Below, piece after piece: positions 41,371 to 51,907 of a stretch of 64,000 bases of DNA; the first letter of the stretch is position 1, and each line of letters opens with the position of its first letter. The notes beneath the pieces were generated by a model. It was given only the letters and a program-made list of their open reading frames with translations. It was not told where the DNA came from and searched no databases. Origin of the DNA: Symbiodinium natans (lineage: Eukaryota > Sar > Dinophyceae > Suessiales > Symbiodiniaceae); assembly GCA_905221605.1 (NCBI GenBank), contig CAJNDS010002744.1:141501-205500 (forward strand). The letters are read 5' to 3'. A program made the translations under genes and the position numbers.

Positions 41371-42624
41371 GTGTCACATACCTGGAAGTCCTCTTCAAGG
41401 CTGAAGATTTGGTCGCTGACTTTGCAGGAAGGTTGGCATTGCATTGTTGTATCTTGGCTTGTCTGCACCATTCTGGCGGCAAGTCTCTGCGCCAGCGACG
41501 TCTTGCCGGCCACTTGGTACTTCGAGGTGAAGATACATACCTGGTTGGGCTGGGGGTTCCACAGCCCCTGGATTCGGCTCTCCGGTCTTCTGGGCTTTGC
41601 CATCGGACTCCTGACAGCCGCTTACTGGCCGAGCTGGCCCCTGCGTCCTTCAGATCTCGCTTTCGTGGATGTGGTGAGCATTGATCAAGGCGATCCGCAC
41701 TTGACGCAGCAAGGGGTGTACGGCTTGGGAGGCTTCCTTGCTCTGTCTTCAGAGCTCCGGGTCCTTTGGAGCGCGCCGCTTTTCTCGCGGCTTTGGTGTG
41801 TCTTCGAATTGGCAGCCTTTCGCAAGGCGAATCCGAAAGGAAAGATCGTGCTGGCTCCATTGTATCAAGAGCTGTTGGTGGGCTGTGTCCTTATGTGGCT
41901 GCTTTTCATGATGGTCCTTCACTTTCTGTTGCACCAACTTGCTCCTGCCTTCGCTTTCCTCGAGCCCTTGGGGCTTCTTCCCATAATCTTCTGCATCCAC
42001 TCTGTCCGGAAGATAATGTCTGAGAAGCGCAGGCTTCTGGCAAACCTCAAGAAGTTCGACCTAAGCCTGGCGGAGTGTCAGAGCGACTATGACCGGAGGT
42101 TCATCTATGCCGGGATTCACGCGTGGTATGGCAGCCACGAAGCCTTCACGGAGTATGTGCGAGGCCCAGTCTTCCAGGAGCTCGTGGCGCCGCTTGCAAC
42201 ATTCCAGCTGCCGCTGAGGTACTGGACCGTGATCGCCCTCTTCGAGTTGAGCAGCCTGCTTGAGTTCACTGTTTCCTTCATCCGAGGTGGTGCTCCGGTA
42301 GATGTGGTCCTCGCCCAGCTCCTCGCATCCGTCATTAGCCAAGTTCTTTTCCGCATCGTTGCCATGAGTCTGGGACTGTTTCTTTCGGATCGATGCGGCC
42401 CTTCTTTCAGTTGTGGTTGCCTAGTCGACTTTTTGAAGACCTTCTGCATCTTTCTGGTGGTGGTGGCGTTCTTGTATGCCTCATTCCAAGTCACAGCTAT
42501 TGCCCAAAGTTACGGCCTGGCTTCTTCTGCTGCCTGTGCATGTATCGCCGTCTTGGGTGCTGCCTTCGCGCTTGGCGCCTGTTCAACCCAGCACTTGATG
42601 GACTGGAGGCGGCCGCGCCCTTGA
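41371..42624 (+). CDS. TIR-like polytopic membrane protein, exon 2
   Basis: Exon 2 starts VSHTWKSSS, completing the TIR-type first strand. Two membrane helices come next (GWHCIVVSWLVCTILAASLC and LSGLLGFAIGLLTAAYW). The fold then resumes: LAFVDVVSIDQGD (strand B and BB-loop-like), GLGGFLALSSELRVLWSAPL, then FSRLWCVFELAAF, whose WCxxE places a Glu (about residue 262) where TIR NADases have their catalytic Glu. KGKIVLAPLY would be the last strand. About six more helices follow, and the frame ends QHLMDWRRPRP-stop. Known for the fold: TIR domains signal by self-association or cleave NAD. That this protein does either is inference. Codon use is uniform, with no breaks. Confidence 0.7.
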   Translation: MSHTWKSSSRLKIWSLTLQEGWHCIVVSWLVCTILAASLCASDVLPATWYFEVKIHTWLGWGFHSPWIRLSGLLGFAIGLLTAAYWPSWPLRPSDLAFVDVVSIDQGDPHLTQQGVYGLGGFLALSSELRVLWSAPLFSRLWCVFELAAFRKANPKGKIVLAPLYQELLVGCVLMWLLFMMVLHFLLHQLAPAFAFLEPLGLLPIIFCIHSVRKIMSEKRRLLANLKKFDLSLAECQSDYDRRFIYAGIHAWYGSHEAFTEYVRGPVFQELVAPLATFQLPLRYWTVIALFELSSLLEFTVSFIRGGAPVDVVLAQLLASVISQVLFRIVAMSLGLFLSDRCGPSFSCGCLVDFLKTFCIFLVVVAFLYASFQVTAIAQSYGLASSAACACIAVLGAAFALGACSTQHLMDWRRPRP

Positions 42625-44318
42625 GGCGAAGGACTTGGGGCAAGGATCTAGTTTGCCGTCTCATTGATCTGGATCTTAAGGGGACATCTCTAGGGTTTGT
42701 GATGCACGGGATGTTGTCAAGTGCGCAATGGGGATTCCATCCAATGGTTCCGCACGCCTCAAGCTCGCAAGAACATAGTACGCCAAACGACTTAGGCCTT
42801 CAATCCAAGCACCCAACACCACAAGAACAAGCATCTAACGCAACCCTGAAAGCCTCAGCCCTGTCAGGACTGTTCATGATCTCCTGTATCTCCTGTATCT
42901 CCTAAAGCCCAAGCGTTCGTGAAAGTAGGGTTTGGCGTGTTTTTTCCCTTTTGAACCCAACTCGACCTGCAAAGCAGGCCGCGCAACTAAAAATAGAGCT
43001 GCTGGCTGGGCAAGGAGGCTTTCGTATCGTGAGATGGTCCGACTACAATGGTTGCAACTGCAACGCTTGTAGCAATCCGGCTAAACTGCAGGGGGGCCCA
43101 TCTTTGTCTTCAACTATGTGAGCCAGACGAGAACTTGCAACAAACTTGGCTGTCAGCCAGCAGACCTCTAAGTCTTAGTCTCACAGAGCCAACATGAGTC
43201 AGTCGAGTCAAAAGAGGGATCAGCGGAGGGTTCTCTAGACTCGAACGCAAAGACTCCCTTCGGAAAGGACTCGAAGAGGGGATTGAAGTGCGCACCGCTT
43301 ACTTTTAGGAGCTCACCATCAAAGAAGCGCGCACCGCTTGCTGATCTCAGGGTGTGAAGTCTAAAACGAAACTGCATATCAAAGGTGTTGCAATTTTAGG
43401 AGCCCAAGAATCTCCAGAGTGGACGAACTGCCGTGGACCAAGGAATTTTCGACTTCCGGGATGTAGCATCTCGGTCCGCATTCTCAAAGCCTCTATACCT
43501 CCTCTCAAACCCCAATCAACCACACACTCCAAGCAAGCCCGCGCCCGAACCCTCGCGAAAGCGGCCTGGAAGCCGACCATTCCCCCGCCAAAGCCCAAAT
43601 AGCATTTTATAGAACACTACCAGGCCACCGAGTTATTGTTCTGTCGCTACCAACAGTGGTGCCCAGGGCGCCTAGACGTAGGGCACCTGGCTCGACCCAA
43701 AGTTGCAGAGGACACCTACTGCATCACCCGACGTGTGGGCGCATCGAACACAGATCATGATGGCAAGTGTCCCGGCGGATTGTGTGGATCCTTTTTATTG
43801 CCACCCATGCAGAACGTGCCAGCATGTGATCCTCGGCAAGAAGTCTGTTGTTCTACTGCATTGTTTTCGTGCACCCCTACTGCCTGGCCCTTCAAGGCAG
43901 TTCTTTTGCTGCTTGCCAACCCCCAGCCCATTGTTGCGACAAGCAACTGGCTCAACCTTTCGGACCCTAGAAAAACAGTATCCGCAGCTACCTCTAAAGC
44001 CCAGGTGGTGGCACCACGGCCCTCACTCTGAGGCACTTTGGTATTTTTAGGGTTTGAGTCGGTTGTTAGGTATGGGGACGTTGAGGTCTTTGTGGGATCT
44101 TTGGGATCCTTGGGCAATCAACAGCAGCTTTCCAGGAAACTGCGAGCTCCTTCCGGCGACGGGCTGGACGCCTCAAGAAGTGGTGCCACGGCTCATGGCA
44201 GGGGCTGGCGAGCACGTCCCCACCTCATCCCCTAGATGCCAACCGCCCTTTCCGCCCCCTAACTTCCCTGACTTCCCCAACTTCCATAACCCTACAAATC
44301 AATTTCCTAAAATGTGAG
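42625..44318. other. Spacer with no firm exon
   Basis: After the membrane-protein stop there is GC-mixed sequence with an imperfect doublet (ATCTCCTGTATCTCCTGTAT) at 42,878 and weak + frames at 43,640-44,030. No poly(A) signal can be chosen with confidence. Confidence 0.35.
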
Positions 44319-44398
44319 GCTCGGGCGCTTGCAGATCACTTGGGGATGGCCGCTGAACGTGCTGATGATCACGCACGGCGGAGCCCCATCCTGAAAGG
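44319..44398 (+). CDS. Exon: ARALADHLGMAAERADDHAR
   Basis: Acceptor ATGTGAG|, strong donor G|GTAAAG. It has 80 nt, helical and charged. The - strand frame here is also open but lacks such splice sites. First exon recognised of the 44-64 kb series. Confidence 0.5.
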
Positions 44399-44654
44399 GT
44401 AAAGCTTTCTTTAGCGCCGCTACGCCCAAGTTCCGCCCAAGTGCAGTGCTTCGAAGCTGGAGTTGCCCAGCGAGGTCTCGATTTGCAAAGGGCTCGGTGC
44501 GCGAGCACTTCGGCTGTGAACCTTCCTTGGTGCACGCTGGGGTAGTCGTGTTGGGCATCATATTCTGAGGGTCGGGTGTAGGGTAAGGTTGTGGCTTTAT
44601 TATCTAGAGCATGCTTGCTTGCTAGGGCCGCCCGGGAAGACAGGAATCATGCAG

Positions 44655-44747
44655 ACGGCTTTCAACTACCAGCCGCATCCGCCAAACTGCGCCTTCCGCG
44701 TCTATGACGTGGGGCAAGATGGTCGCGCGTGGCACGTGGCCTCCGAG
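44655..44747 (+). CDS. Exon: TAFNYQPHPPNCAFRVYDVG
   Basis: Acceptor TCATGCAG|, GT donor (GAG|GTCCGG). It has 93 nt, 31 codons and phase 0 at both ends. It ends QDGRAWHVASE. Very protein-like. Family not recognised. The CTA/CTG array begins 30 bp downstream, inside the following intron. Confidence 0.65.
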
Positions 44748-44777
44748 GTCCGGACAAGATTAGGAAAAGAGCTCAAC

Positions 44778-44834
44778 AATACTACTTCTACTACTACTAC
44801 TACTACTACTACTGCTCCTGCTACTGCTATGACG

Positions 44835-44870
<36 letters not shown>

Positions 44871-45032
44871 GCTACTGCTACTGCTACTGCTACTGCTACT
44901 GCTACTGCTACTGCTACTGCTACTGCTACTGCTACTGCTACTGCTACTGCTACTGCTACTGCTACTGCTACTACTGCTTCTACTTCTACTTCTACTTCTA
45001 CTTCTACTTCTACTTCTACTATTAGGACTACT
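44778..45032. repeat. CTA/CTG triplet array
   Basis: CTA repeats grade into CTACTG (ACTGCT) alternation and then into CTTCTA. It has about 255 bp. All + frames are open (poly-Thr/Ala, poly-Tyr/Cys, poly-Leu), as is a poly-Val/Ala frame on -. It lies in an intron, and the long frames are artefacts. Confidence 0.95.
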
Positions 45033-45457
45033 ACAAGGACACGCGTGTGTAGGAGGCTCCGTTCAAATTGAGCACCCTCTCTGCATTTCGCGTGTATGGA
45101 ACATGCAAAAAATGATGCGTTAGCACGGCAAAGTGCAAAAAATGCTGGCAGGGCCACCGAATCATAAGGCCTTTAGGAAGGACAACACCTGCCAAAAATA
45201 CTTTGGGGAAAAAGGACTTTTGCTGTTATAGTGGACTTTAACAACCTTTTGAACCCAAAGAATCCTTCCAACTCCGCAATGTCCGAAAGAGCAAAGAACA
45301 AGGTTGAAAGCCCATACCTTATAGGCTAAACCCCAAACCACACGAATACCTCGGCAGGGCAAGGCTAGAGTTTAAGAGGGAGCGTCAACATCCATTTGCA
45401 GCATGTCGTAGAAAGATACCAGTGAATACCAGTGTGTTGGGCATGGATAGAGTGCGG

Positions 45458-46467
45458 GATTTTCCAGCATTTTCGCAGTTTTGACTGTAGTGTTGACTGA
45501 GTGTTGACTGTCATTTTGCATGCATTTGCTGCATTTGCAGGAATACCGTTTCTTAAGCTTTTTACAGAACAGCAAAACGCTAGATTTTCCAGCATTTTGG
45601 CAGTGTTGAGAGTAGCGTCGATTCTAGATGGAATGAATTGCTGTGTCGTGTGTCCCGAATGCTTGCTCCCTAGATCAAGGAGCTTCCAGTTGCTGTAGAC
45701 GCGGGAATCTTGCACCACCTGTACATGCGCACTTCAAACGACTGAGGCATCCCTTGGGCCATTGGAGCAAATCCGGCTTTTCACAGCCGGGGACACAAAA
45801 AGACGTTTCTGATTAGTGGTGCAAGATTTTGTCCATCCACAGTCCCTTTCAGCGAGTGTTGCCGAGTATGTGGTACGAGCGTGAGTGGTTAGCCATGGCT
45901 TCAACGACGCTAACTTTGCTGGGACGCAGTTTTGCTCCCAAAATGCCTCAGATATGTTCAAAATTACAGTCAAAAATACTCAGTCAACACTGCAGTCAAC
46001 ACTACGAAAGCCCTGGGAAAACCAGCAGATCCTACAATTCACTCGTTTTAAAAGAAAAATATCGGATTCTTAGTTCTTAATGTCCAGAACAGCAAAATGC
46101 TGGACCTTCCAGCATTTTCGCAGTGTTGCCTGTAGTGTTGACTGAGTGTTGGCTGTCATTTTGCATTTGCTGCATTTGCAGGAATACCGTTTCTTAAGCT
46201 GTTTATTGTAGATGGAATGAATTGCTGTGTCGTGTGTCCCGAATGCTTGCACCTTAGAAGAGGGAACTTCCAGATGGACGAAATCTTGCACCACCTGTAC
46301 TTCACACGATTGAGGCATCAAGCCCCGCACCTCTTGCTTAATATTGGCGGCTAGGACTACTTGAGCGGTGCAAGATTTCGGCCATTGGAGCAAATCCGGC
46401 CGGTAGCTTTTCACATCCCACAAAAAGATGTTTCTGATTCGTGGTGCAAGATTTTGTCCATCCACAG
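45458..46467. repeat. Duplicated segment with inverted piece
   Basis: Blocks at 45,463-45,575, 45,625-45,662 and 45,808-45,842 recur in the same order at 46,107-46,200, 46,208-46,251 and 46,432-46,467. Shared words include TGTAGTGTTGACTGAGTGTT, GGAATACCGTTTCTTAAGCT and GGTGCAAGATTTTGTCCATC. An inverted piece of the first block lies between them, at about 45,946-46,005. No gene inside. Confidence 0.75.
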
Positions 46468-46479
46468 TAGCTTTGTGTG

Positions 46480-47400
46480 TGACCTTGGCGGCTTGCCCCT
46501 CAAATTATTGCTGTTGCACTTCCTCCTGTGGTATTTGTTTTATTGTGTAATTTATTATTAGTACTTTTCCTGTTGTGATAATTGTAACATAAAGCCAGTA
46601 ACTGTTGTTGCTATGCGTACTCTCGATTTTTCGATTATTGCGTTAATTCTTGCCATGATCGTTGTCATTTCATGTGTTGTTGTCATTGCTATGACTATTT
46701 CTCTGATAACCCTTCTTGCTTCTACGATGACTGTCTTTTATTGTTGCTTCTATAGCTGATTATGATTGCATACTATTGCCATTCTTCGCTCCATTGTTTC
46801 AATGTTTATGGTTACTACGATTATTACAGTTCTTTTTGCGACCAAACACTTCTTTTACTGTGGTTTTGGTTTTGATGATCACGACTGGGTTTGTTGTGTA
46901 TGAGCATGATTTTGAGGGGGTTATGAGTGGTCTTTTAATAGCTGTTTTTTGCTACTGCGGTCAATTTTCTCGTAGGAGTTGTCCTGGAGATTCATGATTA
47001 TGGAACTCATATGTTCACATCGGGGATATGTGAAGGGCTTGACATGCTGTTTGCACTTTACCATGTGCAAATGCAGAAGGAGGTGATCGAGAGTGAGTTT
47101 CCGCTGGAGCCCGTCTTCGAGGTCCTCTCGGTTGTGGCTCGGCTACTCAGTGGCTGCTCTTTTTGTGGTCATATTTCGAAATTTGGCCTTCAGGACAGAA
47201 GCCCCTAAACTGCATGAACTTGGTGAACCCTTGATCCTTGAACTTCTCCTGCCTGTCGACGTTTTTCAGAATTTTTTCGATTGGAGAATTCGGGGCTGAA
47301 GGCTTAGGGGTTCGTGGAATGATGTCTCGAGTCTAAGCTTGCAAGACTCAGTCAGCTAGTGGCTTAGCCTCAGAAAAGACTCCATGAACACGTCTGCACC
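46480..47400. other. AT/TTG-rich stretch, no gene
   Basis: From 46,490 to 46,990 the + strand is T-rich with many TTG, TTA and TGTTGTT words and the lowest GC of the 43-59 kb part. Short hydrophobic frames follow from the T bias. Nothing else recognised. Confidence 0.4.
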
Positions 47401-48410
47401 TCCGCATTCTCAGAGGTGCGCTTGCCCACAAAGGCGCCGCGGGCCGTTGGCATGGGGAAAACTGCAAATCCCCGAACCCATACCAACCCCCAACCCAAAC
47501 CCTAGCAAGTTGGGTGAGTTCGTTGGCGGTGATGAGGTCAATCTGTGTGTTGGGCCGTTGAGGCTGAGGGCTAAGGGTTCCTTGCTCTCATCTGCCTTTC
47601 TCGTTGCTTCCGGTTTGCTGTTTCACATTGTCTCTGGCATTTCCGTGGCTACATGAGCCCATCCGCTTCCTCATGAGTTCAGACCCGAACAGCTCAGAAC
47701 CAACCCCCACTGACGAAGACGATTTCGAGATCTTGTGCACATTCAGCTGCCCCTTGACATGACATGCCTCCTTGCGAGGTATCTGGGCAGACGATGCATA
47801 AACTAGAGCTGTCTGTGGCTGGGCCAGCAATGGAGAAAGCATCGCTGATTGTAGCGATGCTTGCAGCAAGCCCCATTGCCACGGTAGATGCCCAATCCTT
47901 CACCCCCCGAAGCCCTGGGTTCAAGCACAAGAAGGCGTCAAGTTTTAAACCGTTAAGTTCATGGAGTTCGGCTTGAGCAAAATCCCGAAGGGGCCGTCTT
48001 GTCAACAGCCGCAAAGCATCGGGACATCAGGTCGGAAGTGAGGTATTCTTCACCGAGCTGAGTGAGATAGCCCCATGTTCCGCAAAGCTGGGTCACCGCT
48101 TTGCAAAGGAGGGTTGGCATGCTCCAGATTGACTGCAGCGATGTCCTTTTTGTCGGCTGGACTAGGCTGTTGCTGGAGTTTGGCAGTGAGGGCTGCATGC
48201 CTCACGCTTGAAACCAGCTTGAAACAAAAGCTCCGAGAAACACCGTACAGCCCATAAAGATCCTTCAACGCCGACTTAAGCCCTCTTGGAGTGTTTTGTG
48301 GCTTTGGGATTGCAAGCTACAATCAGGCGCTTAAGGTTCGAGAAGTTCGAGGTGCATCTGCAGCCTTTTGATGGCCCCAGGGCCTCCCAACGACGAGTGG
48401 GTTTGGTTAG
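47400..48410. other. Mixed sequence with weak coding patches
   Basis: A + patch at 47,705-47,757 (TDEDDFEILCTFSCP) and a - patch at 48,050-48,268 (LQQQPSPADKKDIAAVNLEH) look protein-like, but neither has convincing splice sites. Confidence 0.3.
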
Positions 48411-48417
48411 ATTCGAG

Positions 48418-48460
48418 GTTCTACGCGATCAGCTGCACGCGAAGGTGAAGGACCCCAACC
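48418..48460 (+). CDS. Microexon: VLRDQLHAKVKDPN
   Basis: Acceptor TTCGAG|, donor AACC|GTGAGC. Forty-three nucleotides, helical and charged. Unrecognised. Confidence 0.45.
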
Positions 48461-48900
48461 GTGAGCCTAGTGCCCTCAAGCAGCAAGCCGGGCAGCAAAG
48501 CATGGCCCTACACCCCCGACACCTAAAGGCCTCTGGAGACATCTCGCTGCCGTGAATGTGCCGATTCACGTTTCTGCGTATCCGAAGGACTGAAGGCTGA
48601 AAGGCTGAAAAACACTGGCAGGCGTGCAGAAGCCTGGACGTCAGTTTCGAACGTTTCAGACCAGCAGCCATAGACCTTGCAACAGCATCTTCGACTGGAT
48701 TTGCGCAAATTCACACACTATCCCATGCTACCAAAACAGCAGCCATCTAGTGAGTCCTGCCTCTGGCAGCAAAGATGCCGAGCTGAACGGAAAGCAGGAA
48801 AATACAAAAACAAAGGAAAAGGAAATTCACTGCAATCACGGGGCTCCGACCTAACAGCCCCAGAGCCCCGAGACGACCCGAGTCTTCAGGACGGCTTCAG

Positions 48901-48979
48901 CGAGGAGCTGCGCCTTGCCAAACGAGTGGGAGGCCTTCGTAGCATTTCAGATCTTCAAGGCATCGGAAGGCTTGCTGCG
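48901..48979 (+). CDS. Candidate exon: LPNEWEAFVAFQIFKASEGL
   Basis: Acceptor GGCTTCAG|, GT donor near 48,980. A second frame on the same DNA (ELRLAKRVGGLRSISDLQG) is also open, so the reading is uncertain. Confidence 0.4.
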
Positions 48980-49194
48980 GTGAAACGGATAACGGGCAAG
49001 TTGTATCCATGCTTTTCTCTCGACTGAACTGCAACAACCCGCCCAGGTTTTAAAGACATGTCAACGCGCTTCCTAACTTTCGAGTCATCTCAGCATCTGT
49101 CACCTGGTAGCCTTGGGGTCAGCTCTCGAGGCCCAAAGATTTTGTGTGCGAAACCCAGGTACGAGAAATTCAAGCTCTCGGGCCTTTTTCCCAG

Positions 49195-49246
49195 CTGGTG
49201 GTCCTGGCTGAATCGTGCGAGGGGCGACCTCTCGATCTACATTCAG
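49195..49246 (+). CDS. Microexon a: WWSWLNRARGDLSIYIQ
   Basis: Acceptor CTTTTTCCCAG|, classical donor CAG|GTGAGT. Fifty-two nucleotides, ending in phase 0. The next candidate exon (49,414) starts in phase 0, so the two join directly. Confidence 0.6.
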
Positions 49247-49413
49247 GTGAGTGCCCGAACCTCGCAACTCCAAACCCCTGAGGCGCAAACCCGAAGCGCA
49301 AGCATCCGCAATCCAAAGCGCTCTCAGCGCCCAACATATTGCGGAATTGCCACCTGCGCAACCACAAAGCTCTCCCCCCTTGACCCTGGACCTGTGAGTC
49401 TTGGCAGTCCTAG

Positions 49414-49465
49414 ACTCGCGGAGAGGATTATCTGGAACAGCTTGCCCTCGCGATGGCAGAGCCCG
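49414..49465 (+). CDS. Microexon b: TRGEDYLEQLALAMAEP
   Basis: Acceptor AGTCCTAG|, donor CCCG|GTTTTC. Fifty-two nucleotides, ending with one base of a split codon, which fits the start of the following exon. Confidence 0.6.
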
Positions 49466-49604
49466 GTTTTCCTGAATCTGGGCGATTTAAGGTTGCAGTT
49501 TAGGGCAGTGCAGGGTTCAGGTTGTACTCGGGGTAGCGCACGCAGCTTTGGCACGCAGGCCCTAGTCCTAAACGTCAAGAACACAATGGGCTCAGCCCAG
49601 GAAG

Positions 49605-49639
49605 ACATCTACGAACTGGTGGACAAACGTTTGCTGGAG
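49605..49639 (+). CDS. Microexon c: D-IYELVDKRLLE
   Basis: Acceptor CAGGAAG|, donor GAG|GTGGAC. Thirty-five nucleotides. Its first two bases complete an Asp codon with the G left by the previous exon, so the three microexons read in one continuous phase. Confidence 0.6.
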
Positions 49640-49902
49640 GTGGACCTCATTAGATCTCGAGCGAGAGTCCACATTCCAAGAATCCTACTCCCACGCGCCG
49701 TACTCTGTTTCATGGGACCCCCTGCTCGACTCCGAAAGAATTGTTGCTCAGGGATCGATCTCTCGGGCCTAGGATAGTTTACGTTGGTGTTGTTGGCAGT
49801 GTATGATCGGACAAGGCTTGCCAGAGGAGTCACCTAAACCCACAGGCGCAAGGCTTAAACCTCCATGCTCCCATTCCCCAAGATCCTCAAGTCTACACGC
49901 CC

Positions 49903-49959
49903 AGACGGATTTCCGCTCCTGCGTGCAGGGCCGCCTCCGGCGCCTGCGCGAGTCAAACC
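49903..49959 (+). CDS. Exon: TDFRSCVQGRLRRLRESNQ
   Basis: Acceptor CGCCCAG|, GC donor (CAG|GCCCAA). It has 57 nt and phase 0 at both ends, so it can follow the preceding microexon directly. The FRSCVQGRL word resembles FNACIQGRL at 54.15 kb, which suggests a repeated module. Confidence 0.6.
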
Positions 49960-50463
49960 AGGCCCAAAGTGCACTGCGTTTTGGGAAGTCAGGCTCCGAG
50001 CCCTTTGCCCAATTCACCGCGTAGGCCCCCCCAGACGTTTCAGGAGCCAGGGTCAGAAGCCGGCTGCCCTTCTTTCCAAGCGCTGGCCCCTTGTGAGGGA
50101 GGCCCGCCGGGATCTGACTTGCATGTGAAGGTGGATTCGGTTCAGAGTTTAGATTTGCGCGTTTACCGGATTGAGGCGTTTAGGGTGACCCCCTGAATTC
50201 TGGGCTTCAGGGATAGGGGCTTTGAGTTTGGGGTCCCTCTTCACGAAAAGCACGGCCATGAGCCACAAAAGGCTTTGAGGTCTTTTTCCACGTCCTCTCT
50301 CCCCTTCGACGGCGCGCTCCAACATCCGAATTCCCAGACCTTCCCTCAGCCATCCCAAGCCGAGGCAACCAGAGAGCACCCTGAGAATCTCAGGCCCAAG
50401 CTAGACCCCCGAAACGTCCCGAAACATCCCGAGACATCCCGAGACACCGCGGGCTCCAAACAG

Positions 50464-50534
50464 CTGTCGCAGGGCGCGTGGAAGGCGCAAGGCTTGGCCA
50501 GCTGCGGTCGTGGTCGGACCCCGTCCTCTGCGAG
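50464..50534 (+). CDS. Exon: GRVEGARLGQLRSWSDPVLC
   Basis: Acceptor CCAAACAG|, GC donor (GAG|GCCCAA). A second frame (LSQGAWKAQGLASCGRGR) is open too. The one given fits the donor in phase 0. Unrecognised. Confidence 0.45.
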
Positions 50535-50699
50535 GCCCAAAGGGCTTCAGGGAGTGACCGCATGGAGGCTTGGGTCTTGAAGGTGGAGGATTCTTGAAAA
50601 TGTTAGGGTAGGCCGAGTGGGGCCCGGGGACCGGGGACCTCATACTCTTCAACCCACGCATCAAGCGAGGCAACATCCTTAGTCAAAGTTCAGCATCAC

Positions 50700-50950
50700 A
50701 TGTGCCATATGTGCCTTGAGGACGGCTCGGCCAAAGCTGCTGGCTCCGCTTGTGAGCTGCCAAGTCCCAGCAAGGAAGGCGCGAGGAAGAACACTCGAGC
50801 CCCCATGCCCCCTATAGCACCTAAACATGAAAGCTCTAGATTCCCCGTGTGAGGTCGTGCCGATTCCGAGGAAGCGGCGCGAGAGCGCCCAAGTCTTCTG
50901 CGGCCTCGCTCGTCGTCCGACCCTGGCCTGCCGCAAACTCAGGCCCATTC
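50700..50950 (+). CDS. Candidate exon(s): EDGSAKAAGSACELPSPSKE
   Basis: Two + patches, this one at about 50,717 and EVVPIPRKRRESAQVFCGLA at about 50,850, look hydrophilic and protein-like but are in different frames. Splice sites are unclear, so they are given as one approximate region. Confidence 0.3.
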
Positions 50951-51049
50951 AGTCGCAAAATGGCTTCTCACCAGATGGGGTTGTTCCAATTTTCCTGACA
51001 CCCCCTCCGCCCCAAGCCCTACATACTTCGCCCTACATAGCTTCGTGTG

Positions 51050-51265
51050 ATGGCACAGGAGATGGGAGCTGTTTCCCCACTTCCGCGCTCTTCGCGGGAT
51101 GCTGATGCTGCGGGGCCACCACCGGTTCTGGACTCCACAACAGAGGCATCAGGAGAAGAGCCCCCAGAGCCCCCAGAGCCCCCAGCCTCAGAAGGAGATC
51201 CAGGATCTTCACAGGATCTGCCAGCAGAGGATGGAAGTCCAAGCGAGCACTGCTCTTTGTGTTAG
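51050..51265 (+). CDS. Small Pro/Glu-rich reading frame, 71 residues
   Basis: ATG to TAG: MAQEMGAVSPLPRSSRDADA, then a (PPE) repeat region EEPPEPPEPPASEGDP, ending EHCSLC. It is acidic and low in hydrophobics, so probably disordered. It could be a terminal exon entered at an upstream acceptor or a stand-alone small gene. The neighbouring frame is also open (Gln-rich) because of the CCCCCAGAG repeat. Confidence 0.4.
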   Translation: MAQEMGAVSPLPRSSRDADAAGPPPVLDSTTEASGEEPPEPPEPPASEGDPGSSQDLPAEDGSPSEHCSLC

Positions 51266-51907
51266 CTTTGAAGGGCTTTCGTGACCGGTAAAGCATATTT
51301 CAAGGAGCGCCTCATTGTCGAGAAGCCTGTACAGACTCAAGAGGGTCGAGGGCATGGAGCTGCTTCATTTGGGGTTTTGAGCCTTCAGAAGACTGCATTC
51401 TGCAGCGTTCGAGCCTCAAAGCCTATTCGCTGAACCACTGCCATTGAGGCTTCGGGAGGCCCTTCAAAACGAGAGGCTTCCCAAAGTCTTGCGAAGACGC
51501 GCGCAGGAATTTCGGAAAGAAGGGCTTAGAGTCCAGCATATGGGGGGTGAAGGGGCGACTTTGAGATTTCTTTCCTGTTGAGACGGGTCTTCTGTGCCCC
51601 AGAGGCCCTGCTTCTGCTCAGGCAGCAGGGGGTTGGGGTTCTTGGGGGTGCATTTGCAGCAGGAGCCAGCGGCCCGGAGCCGTTCTGGGCGATGCGACAG
51701 TCAGGACAGCACTCGAAATCGGGAAGCGAGTTGAAGAGTGTAAGATGTGTAAGATTGCTCTTCGTGTTTTCAGAAGGAGCCATTCACTAGCCAGCTCTTT
51801 GGGCGTGCGGCTGTCCAACTGGCCCATGCTGCTACAGTCACCTAAGCCCCTCAGCCCAAAACAACCCAAAACCAGCCTGATGTCTTTCCCCCAAGAGTGT
51901 AATTCAG

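Noticed and set aside
41039..41860. Minus-strand 273-codon frame across the TIR-like gene
   Set aside because: It is a shadow of the + strand exons; it runs through the intron and has no motif.
44589..45157. Long Thr/Ala and Val/Ala frames over the CTA/CTG array
   Set aside because: Same reason. Only the 93-nt exon before the array is convincing.
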